Below, in pieces: positions 16,281 through 26,287 of a stretch of DNA of 64,000 bases (position 1 is its first letter; every line of letters starts with the position of its first letter). Source of the DNA: Thiomargarita sp. (GTDB lineage Bacteria; Pseudomonadota; Gammaproteobacteria; Beggiatoales; Beggiatoaceae). Both the position numbers and the translations under genes were made by a program. Where the stretch lies: NCBI GenBank assembly GCA_020721005.1, contig DYNP01000006.1, forward strand, positions 62,001 through 126,000, read 5' to 3'. The notes beneath the pieces were generated by a model. The model ran no database searches. It was not told where the DNA came from and saw only the letters and a program-made list of their open reading frames with translations.

Positions 16281-17925
16281 TTTCAGACTCATTCTGATCA
16301 TGGCCTTATTGTTCATCTCCCTGATGATCTATCAAGCCTGGCAACAAGACTATGCTCAAAAACCCGATCAACACCCCCCGGTCACTTCCTCCCCTCCGGC
16401 TTCTCAAACTTTGGAACTGCCAGAAACCAGTCCCACCACTGTCCAAGCGGCGCCCGAATTGCCCGGACCCCAAGTTGGGCGCTTGCTCGAATCTCAAGCC
16501 CGTATTCAGGTCGAAACTGATATGCTCAAACTGGAAATTGACACTTTAGGAGGAGATATTCGACAAGTCGATCTCCTTGAATACTCAACCAGTATTGAGA
16601 CCATGGACGAACCTTTCCGTCTTTTGGATGACAGTGCACGCAATCTCTTCGTTCTACAATCTGGTATTTTGCCCGCTGAAGCAGCGCCCACTCACCAATC
16701 CGTTTACCACGCGTCCCAAACCACTTACCAAATGTCACCCAATGCAGATAAATTGCAAGTCGATTTGCGTTGGCAAGGGCCCACGGGTCTGACCGTGACC
16801 AAAACTTACCTGTTCACCCGCGGCAGCTATATCGTTGACCTACACTATCACATTGACAACCAAAGTTCGCACCCTTGGCAGGGTCAAATGTATGGACAAT
16901 TTCAACGCTCTACCAGTCAAGCCGCCTCTTCTCCCTTCATCTACACCTATTTGGGCGGTGCTATTTCCAAACCCACCCAACGCTATGAAAAAATTGATTT
17001 TGATGAAATTACCGCTGGCCAATTTGCCTTAGAAAATCCCACCGGTTGGGCAGGAGGCTGGGCAGCCATGTTACAACATTATTTTGTCTCTGCTTTAGTC
17101 CCAGAACCTTCTCAAACCTTTAACTACTATACCAAATTCCTACCTGAAGGTCCCCGTTATGTATTGGGACTCTATGGTCCCCTAGAAACTGTAGCCCCCC
17201 ATAGCCAACACCGTTTTACCCTAAAAATTTACATGGGTCCCAAACTGCAACACACCTTGGCTGCCTTAGCCCCAGGTCTTGACCTCACTGTAGATTACGG
17301 CTGGCTCTGGTTTATTGCCCAACCCCTATTCTGGCTCCTTGAACTCGTCAACACCTGGGTTAGCAATTGGGGACTCTCTATCATCATCATTACCATTCTC
17401 ATTAAACTCGCCTTCTTTCACCTCTCAGCCACCAGCTACAAATCCATGGCCAACATGCGTCGCCTCCAACCTCAATTACTCAATCTTAAAGAACGTTATG
17501 GAGACGATCGAGCCCGCCTTAACCAAGCCATGATGGATTTGTATCGAAGAGAAAAAATTAACCCACTTGGTGGCTGCCTTCCCATTCTCATTCAAATCCC
17601 GGTATTTATTGCCCTCTATTGGGTACTGTTGGAAAGTGTAGAACTCCGCCAAGCTCCCTTTATGTTGTGGATTCAAGACCTTTCCACCCCCGATCCCTAC
17701 TTCGTTCTCCCCTTGGTCATGGGCGTCACCATGCTCCTGCAACACCATCTTAACCCAGCCCCACTTGACCCGGTCCAACAAAAAGTCATGATGATCCTAC
17801 CCATTGTCTTCACGGTCTTCTTTGCCTTCTTTCCTTCGGGACTGGTATTGTACTGGGTTGTCAACAACATTCTCTCCATTGCCCAACAATGGGTCATCAC
17901 TAAAAAAATTGCAGGTCACGTTTAA
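16273..17925 (+). CDS. yidC: Membrane protein insertase YidC
   Basis: The product (550 residues from ATG 16273) is the inner-membrane insertase that acts alone or with SecYEG. The N-terminal anchor ([18 protein letters not shown]) is followed by a Pro/Gln-rich linker, the large periplasmic beta-sandwich (about residues 75-340) and the conserved five-helix core starting near [19 protein letters not shown]. The core includes [21 protein letters not shown]-like sequence and [18 protein letters not shown]. Length and layout match gram-negative YidC. The next gene is not mnmE, which usually follows; a repeat array and an unrelated secreted protein are found instead. Confidence 0.97.
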   Translation: MDNFRLILIMALLFISLMIYQAWQQDYAQKPDQHPPVTSSPPASQTLELPETSPTTVQAAPELPGPQVGRLLESQARIQVETDMLKLEIDTLGGDIRQVDLLEYSTSIETMDEPFRLLDDSARNLFVLQSGILPAEAAPTHQSVYHASQTTYQMSPNADKLQVDLRWQGPTGLTVTKTYLFTRGSYIVDLHYHIDNQSSHPWQGQMYGQFQRSTSQAASSPFIYTYLGGAISKPTQRYEKIDFDEITAGQFALENPTGWAGGWAAMLQHYFVSALVPEPSQTFNYYTKFLPEGPRYVLGLYGPLETVAPHSQHRFTLKIYMGPKLQHTLAALAPGLDLTVDYGWLWFIAQPLFWLLELVNTWVSNWGLSIIIITILIKLAFFHLSATSYKSMANMRRLQPQLLNLKERYGDDRARLNQAMMDLYRREKINPLGGCLPILIQIPVFIALYWVLLESVELRQAPFMLWIQDLSTPDPYFVLPLVMGVTMLLQHHLNPAPLDPVQQKVMMILPIVFTVFFAFFPSGLVLYWVVNNILSIAQQWVITKKIAGHV

Positions 17926-17958
17926 CCTCACTATCCGCTAATTCATGACTAAAGGTCA

Positions 17959-17991
17959 GGGACTGGCAACCCTTAAAGAACTGTCAGTCCC
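17959..17991 (+). terminator. Hairpin after yidC
   Basis: gggactggca (17959-17968) pairs with tgtcagtccc (17982-17991), one G-T pair, 33 bp after the yidC stop and followed by cttt. It probably ends the rpmH-yidC transcript. Confidence 0.5.
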
Positions 17992-17997
17992 CTTTGG

Positions 17998-18325
17998 ACT
18001 GGAGGCTTTAGCCGGTCAGCCGTTTTGGAGTGGAGGCTTTAGCCGGTCAGCCGTTTTGGAGTGGAGGCTTTAAGCCGGTCAGCCGTTTTGGACTGGAGGC
18101 TTTAGCCGGTCAGCCGTTTTGGAGTGGAGGCTTTAAGCCGGTCAGCTGTTTTGGAGTGGAGGCTTTAAGCCGGTCAGCTGTTTTGGAGTGGAGGCTTTAG
18201 CCGGTCAGCCGTAAGCATCACCTGATACACACAAATTGCAAGGCGCCGACTCCAATCCGGCTAAAGCCTCCACTCCAAAGTCTACTCCAAAGTCTACCGC
18301 CGGCCGGCTAAAGCCTCCATTCCAA
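17998..18325. repeat. Hairpin-element array 1
   Basis: Seven direct units of 31-32 bp (consensus ggaggctttagccggtcag plus ccgttttggagt) run from 18001 to about 18212. A core follows in reverse orientation (caaattgcaaggcgccgac), then two reverse-oriented half units with ccggctaaagcctccactcc (18256) and a copy near 18302. Units differ by single-base changes (agcc/aagcc, agccg/agctg). This is one locus of the dispersed hairpin family described in the findings. It has no spacers, so it is not a CRISPR array. Confidence 0.85.
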
Positions 18326-18375
18326 GGTACTTTAATCTCTCATACACCTCTTGAAAAACAAAGAAGTCCACTGAT

Positions 18376-20448
18376 ATGTATCGTCTCCACTTCTTTATCC
18401 TCTGCGTCCTGTTTCCCCATCTCAGTTTTCCCACCACCTGTTTAGAAGGCACTGTGGAACTCAATGACTACTGTGTCAAGACCCAAAATATTCACTATGT
18501 GCAACCGGGAAAACCCGATTTATTACAAACCACTATTCAGCAAGCAAAATCAGGTGATTACATCATTCTCCAAACTGGAGATTATGAACTCAATTCTGTG
18601 AATGAGCACACTGCTGTGCTGATTGAAGGTAAAAAATCTCTGCACCTTATCGGTCAAGAAAATACCTGGTTGCGGACCAAGGAAGGTTGGGTGGCTGTTT
18701 TGACGATTCATGATTCCGAGAATATCACTATTAGGAATTTGGGACTGGTTCACGATGTTCGAAAAGGCTATTGTGAGGGCGTGGTTATTCGCTTGTTGGA
18801 TGTCAAAGATGTCAAAATTATTGACAGCATTCTCAATGGTTCCGGGACCAAAGCTCTGCAAATGGACAATGCCCAACAAGTCAGTATCGTGGGGGGAGAA
18901 GCCATCAATAATACAGAAGGTGTTTTTGAAATCAGAAATTCGCAAGAGATCACTGTCAAGGAAATGCTAATTGCTGACAATGACAATTCTGGATATTACA
19001 AAAGAGGTATTTTGGATGTGCAAAATTCCAGCAAGATTCTCATGAATTATAATTTGGTCAAAAATAATCAGAATGCCTATTTTAAAAAAATCTATCGTTC
19101 CCAAGATTTGGTCATTGATGGCAATGATTTTATGGACAATACATTTGTGGTTTATGATGCCAGTGAACTCAACTCTTCCAGCCCGACTTTTTTGGGCAAT
19201 GTGCTTGCCACGGAAACCGTGTTTGTACACTCCGACAATCCTCCTTTTGAGATGGAAATCTATGGTTACCTGCTGGGACAATTTGCACGAATTAAAGGCA
19301 TTAAGATCTATCAAACCCAGCCTGCAGAAGAGGGGGTTGCTGGAAAAACTTTTACTCGCGAAGCCAATCCCATTCAACTTCTTACCGAACTTAATACCCA
19401 AACTTTGGTGCAAGAAGCCAAGCGTTATATTAAATTTATCGATGTCAATTTTGATGGCTATTTAGATATTCACCTGATGGAAAAAGCCGATGGCGACAAT
19501 TCCACTTATCTATTTTTTCTATTTGATCCGCAAAGACGTCAATTCGTCAAAAATGCGATACTCAGCGGTCTTGCTTCTCCCAGCATTGATTCTGAACAAC
19601 AATTTGTAATTTCCTCTTGGAAAAACAGTGACACTCACTATGGCAAGGATTTTTACCAATTTGAACAAGGTAAGCCCCAGCTCATTCGCCAAGAAATTAA
19701 AAATTATTCAAATTTAAACAGTTATGAGTTGACAGTTAAACAAAAGGTGGGGGATGAAATGCAAGTGATCACCCAAACCACAGTGCAAGAAAATCAAAAG
19801 GCAACCAAGGACCCATCGAAAACACCACCATCAACTGAACCTGTGGCCGAGCCTATCACTCAATCTGCCACGATCAAGGACAAAGTTGTTGCCCCTCAAC
19901 CTGTTGAAATTGTAAAATCTATTGAAAATGCAGCTATTTTACTTCATTCTCCATTTGAGCAAGTTTCTAATTTATCCAAAGCACAACTGCAAAATCTTGA
20001 ACAATTGGCCAATCACCAAGATATTCTCGCCCAACTGTTACTTGGATTTTATTGGTATCAGACCGATAACCGCGCCGCTTTTACTTGGTTTGAAAAGGCG
20101 GCTCTATTGGGGAACAGTCGGGCTCAAAATCAACTCGGTTGGCTCTATTTTCAAGGACAAGGCGTTCGGCAAGACGATACACAAGCTGCAATTTGGTTTC
20201 GTAAAGCTGCTGGACAAGGACATGCCAGTGCCCAAAACAGTTTGGCAGGCTTGTATTATGAGGGACGTGGACTGCCACAAAATTTTGCACAAGCCGCCTA
20301 TTGGGTATTAAAATCTGCTCAACAGGGGAACGTAAAAGCCCAATACAATTTGGCTCGTTTGTATCAAGAAGGGAACGGAGTGCCATTGGATTTATATCAG
20401 GCCTTATGCTGGCTAAAACGAGCAATTCAAACAGAGCAGTCTCCCTAA
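18376..20448 (+). CDS. Secreted beta-helix protein with C-terminal Sel1 repeats
   Basis: The product has 690 residues with a signal peptide ([19 protein letters not shown]). Residues about 30-300 form a right-handed parallel beta-helix (repeats such as [40 protein letters not shown]), as in NosD or pectate-lyase-like folds. About residues 350-450 contain [14 protein letters not shown], a DxNxDGxxD calcium-type loop seen in XAC2610-like domains. A Pro/Thr/Glu-rich linker follows. Residues about 550-685 hold four Sel1-like helical repeats ([43 protein letters not shown]). Beta-helix plus Sel1 in one chain is unusual. It is probably a periplasmic or outer-surface binding scaffold; enzyme activity is not evident. 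Confidence 0.8.
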   Translation: MYRLHFFILCVLFPHLSFPTTCLEGTVELNDYCVKTQNIHYVQPGKPDLLQTTIQQAKSGDYIILQTGDYELNSVNEHTAVLIEGKKSLHLIGQENTWLRTKEGWVAVLTIHDSENITIRNLGLVHDVRKGYCEGVVIRLLDVKDVKIIDSILNGSGTKALQMDNAQQVSIVGGEAINNTEGVFEIRNSQEITVKEMLIADNDNSGYYKRGILDVQNSSKILMNYNLVKNNQNAYFKKIYRSQDLVIDGNDFMDNTFVVYDASELNSSSPTFLGNVLATETVFVHSDNPPFEMEIYGYLLGQFARIKGIKIYQTQPAEEGVAGKTFTREANPIQLLTELNTQTLVQEAKRYIKFIDVNFDGYLDIHLMEKADGDNSTYLFFLFDPQRRQFVKNAILSGLASPSIDSEQQFVISSWKNSDTHYGKDFYQFEQGKPQLIRQEIKNYSNLNSYELTVKQKVGDEMQVITQTTVQENQKATKDPSKTPPSTEPVAEPITQSATIKDKVVAPQPVEIVKSIENAAILLHSPFEQVSNLSKAQLQNLEQLANHQDILAQLLLGFYWYQTDNRAAFTWFEKAALLGNSRAQNQLGWLYFQGQGVRQDDTQAAIWFRKAAGQGHASAQNSLAGLYYEGRGLPQNFAQAAYWVLKSAQQGNVKAQYNLARLYQEGNGVPLDLYQALCWLKRAIQTEQSP

Positions 20449-20500
20449 TTCACCCTATTTGAAAGGAGACTCTCCACAACATCCTAGGGAACCCAAAATT

Positions 20501-22474
20501 ATGAAGTTTATCATCACCAATATGACGTTGAGAAAACGGTTATGGCTCAGTTTTGGGCTGTTTATTTTACTGTTGCTCAGTCTGGCCAGTTTTGCAGTGT
20601 GGCAAATGAGAGAATTAGCCCTCACCACTTATAAACTTCATCATCATCCCTATACAGTGGGAATCTCAATTCGAGAACTGTTTGTTAATGTCAATCAAGT
20701 CCGTATTCTCATGTTGCTGAATGTGCTGAATGGTGATCCCAACCAAGTGGAGGCGAGCAAAAATAAAATTCAAGAATTGCTTGAAATTAACCGACAAAAA
20801 ATGATCTTAATGAGAGAACGTTTTCTGGGTGATCTTAAGGATTTTGATTTACTGGAAGCTGAAATCAACCACTGGATTAAACTTCAGAATGAAGTATTTA
20901 AATTGCTGAAGGAAAATAATAGGGAACAAGCCACTCAACTTACCTTATTTGGGAATCTGGGCGCTCAATTTGAAGAAGTGCAGAGAATTGTCCAAGGCAT
21001 TCAGGAATTTGGTGTCAAAAAAGCCGGATCATATGTACAAGATGCTCAATTACAAATCCGACACACCTATTTAGTCATGTTGATTGTCACTGTGACCAGC
21101 GCCCTATTGATGATGTGGATAGCCTGGCGACTGTATCATATTGTGACTCATCCCTTAAATTATGCTTTGCAAATCACTGATAACATTGCCAAAGGCGATT
21201 TGGATGCCCCCATTGAAATTCATATCCAAGATGAAATAGGACAACTGCTGGCGGGGCTCACTTGTTTACAAACTCAATTGAGAACCCGTTTTGAAGAAGA
21301 CAATCGCATCATCGAAGACATCAACTCAGTCATTCAGATTGCTTCCAAGGGAGATTTCAGTCAACGCATTGATTTAGAGAATAAAAGTGAAGTTTTCAAA
21401 GTCATTGCTGAGGGAGTTAATCAAGTGTTGAATTTTAACCAATCTGCAATTAAGGATTTGATGCGCATGTTTTCTGCCGTTACTCGGGGCGATTTGACTG
21501 AAACCATCACTAATGAGTATGTTGGGGAACTGGCTCAACTCAAACACGATGCCAATGCCACCGTCAGCAAACTCATGGAAATTTTAACCATTATCCGACA
21601 ATCTTCCGAAGTGGTCAGTAATGCCGCTGAAGAAATTTCCCAAGCCAATAGCAATCTCAGCCAGAGAGCCACTCAACAAGCCTCTTCTTTGGAACAAACG
21701 GCTGCCAGCATGCAACAAATGACCAGCACTGTCCAACAAAATGCGGACAATGCCAAGCAGGCCAACCAACTCGCCAGCACCGCCAGGGAACATGCAGAGT
21801 TGGGTAATCAAGTGGTCAGTTCCACTATTTCTGCCATTAATGAAATCAGTCAAAGTGGCAAAAAAATCAGTGAAATCATCACCGTGATTGACGAAATTGC
21901 CTTTCAAACCAATCTGTTGGCTCTCAATGCAGCGGTGGAAGCGGCCCGAGCTGGAGAACATGGACGTGGTTTTGCCGTGGTTGCCTCAGAAGTACGTACT
22001 TTGGCTCAAAGAAGTGCCCTGGCTGCCAAAGAAATCAAGGCCCTCATTAAGGACAGTACTGAGAAAATGGAAGAAGGCACGCGTTTAGTCAATCAATCTG
22101 GTCAAACTTTGGCAGAAATTGTGGTGGCTGTGAAAAAAGTCGGTGACATCATTGGGGAAATTGCCATGGCTTCAGTTGAACAGTCCCAAGGTATTGAGCA
22201 AGTCAACAAGGCCGTTGTGCAAATGGATGAAATGGTTGAACAAAATTCTGCCCTGGTTGAAGAGACTGCCTCAGCCAGTGAATCGATGAAGGATCAAGCC
22301 AAAAGACTCAAACAACAGGTGGCTTTTTTCAAAATGGGGGAAATTATTATAGAGGAGGAAACTGCATCTACCAACCACTATGCACCTTCTCTTAGAATAA
22401 ATCAACTCTCACCCAATCGTCGCAAACCGAGAACAAATCCCAATTATAAAACTGAGGAGTGGCAAGATTTTTAG
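20501..22474 (+). CDS. Methyl-accepting chemotaxis protein, copy 1
   Basis: The product has 657 residues from ATG 20501 ([18 protein letters not shown]); the frame extends 14 codons upstream, but the paralogue at 22661 starts at the equivalent ATG. TM1 is [20 protein letters not shown] helical periplasmic ligand domain of the four-helix-bundle type spans about residues 35-185. TM2 is [24 protein letters not shown] and a second HAMP-like segment follow, then a signalling domain with [20 protein letters not shown]. The C-terminus ends EEWQDF, which resembles the CheR/CheB-tethering NWETF pentapeptide. No che genes adjoin it. It is a tandem paralogue of the next gene with a 614-bp identical core. 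Confidence 0.93.
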   Translation: MKFIITNMTLRKRLWLSFGLFILLLLSLASFAVWQMRELALTTYKLHHHPYTVGISIRELFVNVNQVRILMLLNVLNGDPNQVEASKNKIQELLEINRQKMILMRERFLGDLKDFDLLEAEINHWIKLQNEVFKLLKENNREQATQLTLFGNLGAQFEEVQRIVQGIQEFGVKKAGSYVQDAQLQIRHTYLVMLIVTVTSALLMMWIAWRLYHIVTHPLNYALQITDNIAKGDLDAPIEIHIQDEIGQLLAGLTCLQTQLRTRFEEDNRIIEDINSVIQIASKGDFSQRIDLENKSEVFKVIAEGVNQVLNFNQSAIKDLMRMFSAVTRGDLTETITNEYVGELAQLKHDANATVSKLMEILTIIRQSSEVVSNAAEEISQANSNLSQRATQQASSLEQTAASMQQMTSTVQQNADNAKQANQLASTAREHAELGNQVVSSTISAINEISQSGKKISEIITVIDEIAFQTNLLALNAAVEAARAGEHGRGFAVVASEVRTLAQRSALAAKEIKALIKDSTEKMEEGTRLVNQSGQTLAEIVVAVKKVGDIIGEIAMASVEQSQGIEQVNKAVVQMDEMVEQNSALVEETASASESMKDQAKRLKQQVAFFKMGEIIIEEETASTNHYAPSLRINQLSPNRRKPRTNPNYKTEEWQDF

Positions 22475-22660
22475 CCTTTTTACATTTTCAACCTCTTCTA
22501 TCGAGGAAAAATGAAATTTTTCCCTTGAAAAGAAGAGGGAAATATGATATTACTTCCCCTAGAAAAAATAGAAGGGGTCAAATACTCTTTTTTCCCCTTT
22601 TAAAGTATAAAGCAGAACATTGACTGCATCCCTCCAAAATATCCTAAGGAACCCAAAATC

Positions 22661-24637
22661 ATGAAATTTATCATTACCAACATGACGTTGAAAAAACGAT
22701 TATGGCTCAGTTTTGGGCTGTTCATTTTACTGTTGCTCAGTCTGTCCAGTTTTGCAGTGTGGCAGATGAGAGGCTTAGCCGTCACCACCCATAAACTTCA
22801 TTATCATCCTTACACAGTGAGTACTTCGATTCGCGAAGCATTTACCAGTATTAACCAAATTCGTATTCTCATGCTGCTGAGTGTACTGGACGGTGACCTG
22901 GGCCGATTGGAAGTGAATAGAAGTAAAATTCAGGAATTGCTCGATCTTAACCAACAAAAATTGGCTTTGGTGAAAGAGCGCTTTTTGGGTGACACTCAAG
23001 ATGTTGATTTATTAAAACTTGAGATTAACAAATGGATTGAACTTCAAAATGAAGTGCTCAATTTACTGAAAGAAAACAACAAAGAGCAAGCCACCCAACT
23101 TGCTCTGTTTGGAGGTTTGGGCGCTCAATTCGAAAAGGTTCAAAAAGTTGTGCAAACTATTCAGGATTTTTCCGCCCAAAGAGCCGAATTGTTTGTCGAA
23201 GAGACTCGATTACAAACCCAACGCACCTATTTGATCATGTTAATCGCCACTGTAACCAGCACCCTATTGATGATGTGGATAGCCTGGCGACTGTATCATG
23301 TTGTGACTCGTTCTCTAAATTATGCTTTGCAAATCACTGATAACATTGCCAAAGGCGATTTAGATACCCCCATTGAAATCCATGTTCGGGATGAGATAGG
23401 ACAACTGCTTACGGGGCTCACTTGTTTACAAACTCAGTTGAGAACCCGTTTTGAAGAAGACAATCGCATCATCGAAGACATCAACTCAGTCATTCAGATT
23501 GCTTCCAAGGGAGATTTCAGTCAACGCATTGATTTAGAGAATAAAAGTGAAGTTTTCAAAGTCATTGCTGAGGGAGTTAATCAAGTGTTGAATTTTAACC
23601 AATCTGCAATTAAGGATTTGATGCGCATGTTTTCTGCCGTTACTCGGGGCGATTTGACTGAAACCATCACTAATGAGTATGTTGGGGAACTGGCTCAACT
23701 CAAACACGATGCCAATGCCACCGTCAGCAAACTCATGGAAATTTTAACCATTATCCGACAATCTTCCGAAGTGGTCAGTAATGCCGCTGAAGAAATTTCC
23801 CAAGCCAATAGCAATCTCAGCCAGAGAGCCACTCAACAAGCCTCTTCTTTGGAACAAACGGCTGCCAGCATGCAACAAATGACCAGCACTGTCCAACAAA
23901 ATGCGGACAATGCCAAGCAGGCCAACCAACTCGCCAGCACCGCCAGGGAACATGCAGAGTTGGGTAATCAAGTGGTCAGTTCCACTATTTCTGCCATTAA
24001 TGAAATCAGTCAAAGTGGCAAAAAAATCAGTGAAATCATCACCGTGATTGATGAAATTGCCTTTCAAACCAATCTCTTAGCTCTCAATGCAGCGGTGGAA
24101 GCAGCCCGAGCTGGAGAACATGGACGTGGTTTTGCCGTGGTTGCCTCAGAGGTGCGTACTTTGGCCCAAAGAAGTGCCCTGGCTGCCAAAGAAATTAAAG
24201 CCCTCATTAAGGACAGTACTGAGAAAATGGAAGAAGGCACGCGTTTGGTCAATCAATCTGGACAAACTTTAGCAGAAATTGTGGTGGCTGTGAAAAAAGT
24301 CAGCGACATCATTGGAGAAATTGCCATGGCTTCAGTCGAACAATCCCAAGGCATCGAACAAGTCAACAAGGCCGTTGTGCAAATGGATGAAATGGTTGAA
24401 CAAAATTCTGCCTTGGTTGAAGAGACTGCCTCAGCCAGTGAATCGATGAAGGATCAAGCCAAGAGACTTAAACAACAGGTGGCTTTTTTCAAAATGGGGG
24501 AAATTATAGAAGAAGAAGCGCCTGCCAGCCACTATGCAATGCAACCTCCTCCTATTAGAACTGGCCAGTTCTCATCCAATCGTCCCAGACCGAGAACAAA
24601 TCCCAATTATAAAAGTGAGGAATGGCAAGATTTTTAA
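22661..24637 (+). CDS. Methyl-accepting chemotaxis protein, copy 2
   Basis: The product (658 residues) has the same architecture as the preceding gene. The leader is also duplicated: taaggaacccaaaat precedes ATG here and tagggaacccaaaatt precedes the other. The periplasmic domain (about residues 35-190) has diverged, which suggests a different ligand. Bases 23438-24051 are identical to 21278-21891, covering the HAMP-to-signalling region. The hairpin-tip sequence [20 protein letters not shown] and the C-terminal EEWQDF are retained. It probably signals to the same flagellar-type or Pil-type kinase arrays as its twin. Confidence 0.93.
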   Translation: MKFIITNMTLKKRLWLSFGLFILLLLSLSSFAVWQMRGLAVTTHKLHYHPYTVSTSIREAFTSINQIRILMLLSVLDGDLGRLEVNRSKIQELLDLNQQKLALVKERFLGDTQDVDLLKLEINKWIELQNEVLNLLKENNKEQATQLALFGGLGAQFEKVQKVVQTIQDFSAQRAELFVEETRLQTQRTYLIMLIATVTSTLLMMWIAWRLYHVVTRSLNYALQITDNIAKGDLDTPIEIHVRDEIGQLLTGLTCLQTQLRTRFEEDNRIIEDINSVIQIASKGDFSQRIDLENKSEVFKVIAEGVNQVLNFNQSAIKDLMRMFSAVTRGDLTETITNEYVGELAQLKHDANATVSKLMEILTIIRQSSEVVSNAAEEISQANSNLSQRATQQASSLEQTAASMQQMTSTVQQNADNAKQANQLASTAREHAELGNQVVSSTISAINEISQSGKKISEIITVIDEIAFQTNLLALNAAVEAARAGEHGRGFAVVASEVRTLAQRSALAAKEIKALIKDSTEKMEEGTRLVNQSGQTLAEIVVAVKKVSDIIGEIAMASVEQSQGIEQVNKAVVQMDEMVEQNSALVEETASASESMKDQAKRLKQQVAFFKMGEIIEEEAPASHYAMQPPPIRTGQFSSNRPRPRTNPNYKSEEWQDF

Positions 24638-24685
24638 ATCTCTCACGTTCCCAGTTTATATCAAGGAAAAATAAACTATCCCTTC

Positions 24686-24780
24686 CCATTCCTTACTAAG
24701 GAAGAAGCCGCTCTTCACTCCTCCTTTGAAAGGAGAAAACCGCTCTTCACCCTTCCTTTAAAAGGAGGGGAAGGGGGTGG
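24686..24780. repeat. Small palindromic repeats of the ccttactaagg type
   Basis: attccttactaaggaa, ctcctttgaaaggag and ccttcctttaaaaggagggg lie in a row between the convergent chemoreceptor and rlmE genes. Related hairpins occur at 28745-28854, 29290-29355 and 47135-47155. They may also serve as terminators. Confidence 0.55.
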
Positions 24781-24784
24781 TTAT

Positions 24785-25390
24785 TCAGCCCTTAAAAAAT
24801 TTTGCCACTCCATACATTTCCCTGGAATGAGCCCGAGAAGCGGCTGGTTTACGAATAGACACCTGTTTAAAATGCCCTCGTAGCCATTTAAAATAAGCAT
24901 CCACTCCTTCTCCCTGAAACAGTTTAACCACAAAATGCCCTTGGGGCGCCAAAGCAGCCATAGCCAAGTCTCCAGCTGCTTCAGCCAAGGATAGAGAACG
25001 AGCTTGATCAACTGTCCGGATTCCCGATAAATTCGGCGCCATATCTGAAAGTACTACATTCGCCCGTTCTTCCCCCAACACAGTCAATACTTGTTTAAAG
25101 ATTGTTTCTTCCTGAAAATCCCCCTGTATAAAAGTGACTCCGGAAATCAGTGCCATCGGCAATATATCCACTGCCAACAATCGTACTTGACCTCGTAAAT
25201 ATTCCCCAATCCATTGACACCATCCTCCTGGAGCAGACCCCAAATCGATCACCGTCATATTTGGGGAAAACAAGTGATCCCGTTCTTGAAGTTGGGCCAA
25301 TTTATACACTGCTCGAGAACGATAACCATCTTGGCGAGCCTGTTGTACATAATGATCCTGCTCATGCTCTTGTACCCAACGTCGACTCAT
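24785..25390 (-). CDS. rlmE: 23S rRNA 2'-O-ribose U2552 methyltransferase
   Basis: The product has 201 residues; GGAGGAAAAGG precedes ATG 25390. RlmE (FtsJ/RrmJ) methylates U2552 in the A-loop of 23S rRNA. The S-adenosylmethionine motif is VIDLGSAPGGWCQW. The catalytic K-D-K-E set can be placed in SRAVYKLAQL, VVLSDMAPNLSG, HFVVKLFQGEG and HSREMYGVAK. Length matches the family. ftsH, which often follows rlmE, is not downstream here. Confidence 0.96.
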   Translation of the reverse strand: MSRRWVQEHEQDHYVQQARQDGYRSRAVYKLAQLQERDHLFSPNMTVIDLGSAPGGWCQWIGEYLRGQVRLLAVDILPMALISGVTFIQGDFQEETIFKQVLTVLGEERANVVLSDMAPNLSGIRTVDQARSLSLAEAAGDLAMAALAPQGHFVVKLFQGEGVDAYFKWLRGHFKQVSIRKPAASRAHSREMYGVAKFFKG

Positions 25391-25496
25391 TCCTTTTCCT
25401 CCGTTATTTGTCCAAGTCAGAATTAACCCTATTCCAGCAAGTTTCCCTTATCTTGCGTAGAAACGAAAAATTGCGGGCGGGCAAGTTATTTTGAAT

Positions 25497-26060
25497 AGAG
25501 TTCTTGTAAAAGTATGTGATCATGAAAAAATGAAAGTTGTCCCTCAGTTAAGATACATTGGAATAGAGGCTTTAGCCGGTCAGCGGCAGCTCCTTGGAGT
25601 ATATGCTTTAGCCGGTTAGCGGTAATCCTTTGGAGTGGAGGCTTTAGCCGGTTAGCGGTAATCCTTTGGAGTGGAGGCTTCAGCCGGTTAGCGGTAATCC
25701 TTTGGAGTGGAGGCTTTAGCCGGTTAGCGGTAGTTCCTTGGAGTGGAGGCTTTAGCCGGTTAGCGGTAATCCCCTGGAATAGAGGCTTTAGCCAGTTAGC
25801 GGTAATCCTTTGGAGTGGAGGCTTTAGCCGGTTAGCGGTAGGCTCTTGCAATTTATGTATATGAGGTGATGCCTACGGCTGACCGGCTAAAGCCTCTATT
25901 CCAATATACCTTGTAGACCCTCCACTCCGGCTAAAGCCTCTACTCCAATATACCTCGTAGACCCTCCACTCCGGCTAAAGCCTCTATTCTAATGTACCTT
26001 GTAGACCCTCTACTCCGGCTAAAGCCTCTATTCCAATATACCTTGTAGATCCAATCACTC
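25497..26060. repeat. Hairpin-element array 2, expanded on both arms
   Basis: A degenerate terminal repeat (agagttcttgtaaaagt, 25497-25513) and the internal segment gatcatgaaaaaatgaaagt open the locus. Eight forward units of about 36 bp follow (25560 to about 25845; gaggctttagccggttagcg), then the core (ctcttgcaatttatgtatatg, cut here to under 20 in each half: ctcttgcaattt and atgtatatg). Four reverse units with a 44-bp period come next (ccggctaaagcctctattcc at 25883, 25927, 25971, 26014). The right terminal repeat is missing. Because 36 bp is 12 codons, long spurious reading frames cross the array. Confidence 0.85.
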
Positions 26061-26287
26061 CGACTAAGTCTTCCACTCATTTCACTTCCTTTAAGTATTC
26101 TCTATCGGCAGATTCAGCTCATCATAAAAATATCTTATTAAACAATAACTTAAAAAAAGTTAAAAAAATTTTCATCCAAATATTAACAATTTCAACTCCA
26201 GCTTTTCCTATAGCGCTAGAAATGACAAATAATATCCCGTCATTTTATACTTAGTATCTTCAACTCATCACAATGAGGACCTTACTT
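26061..26287. other. AT-rich leader of the LamG protein gene
   Basis: The stretch is AT-rich without a gene and presumably contains the promoter. A tatact box lies at about 26246, but I found no convincing -35 partner. Confidence 0.35.

Noticed and set aside
17998-18212. CRISPR-like periodic repeats of 31-32 bp (also the 36-bp arrays at 25560 and 28921)
   Set aside because: Units are directly tandem with no unique spacers, arms are mirrored by reverse copies, and no cas gene is in the window.
25486-25851. 121-codon minus-strand frame with 12-residue repeats (TANRLKPPLQ)
   Set aside because: It is translation of the 36-bp DNA repeat (36 = 12 codons). The same happens at 28977-29177. No ribosome site and no independent protein support.
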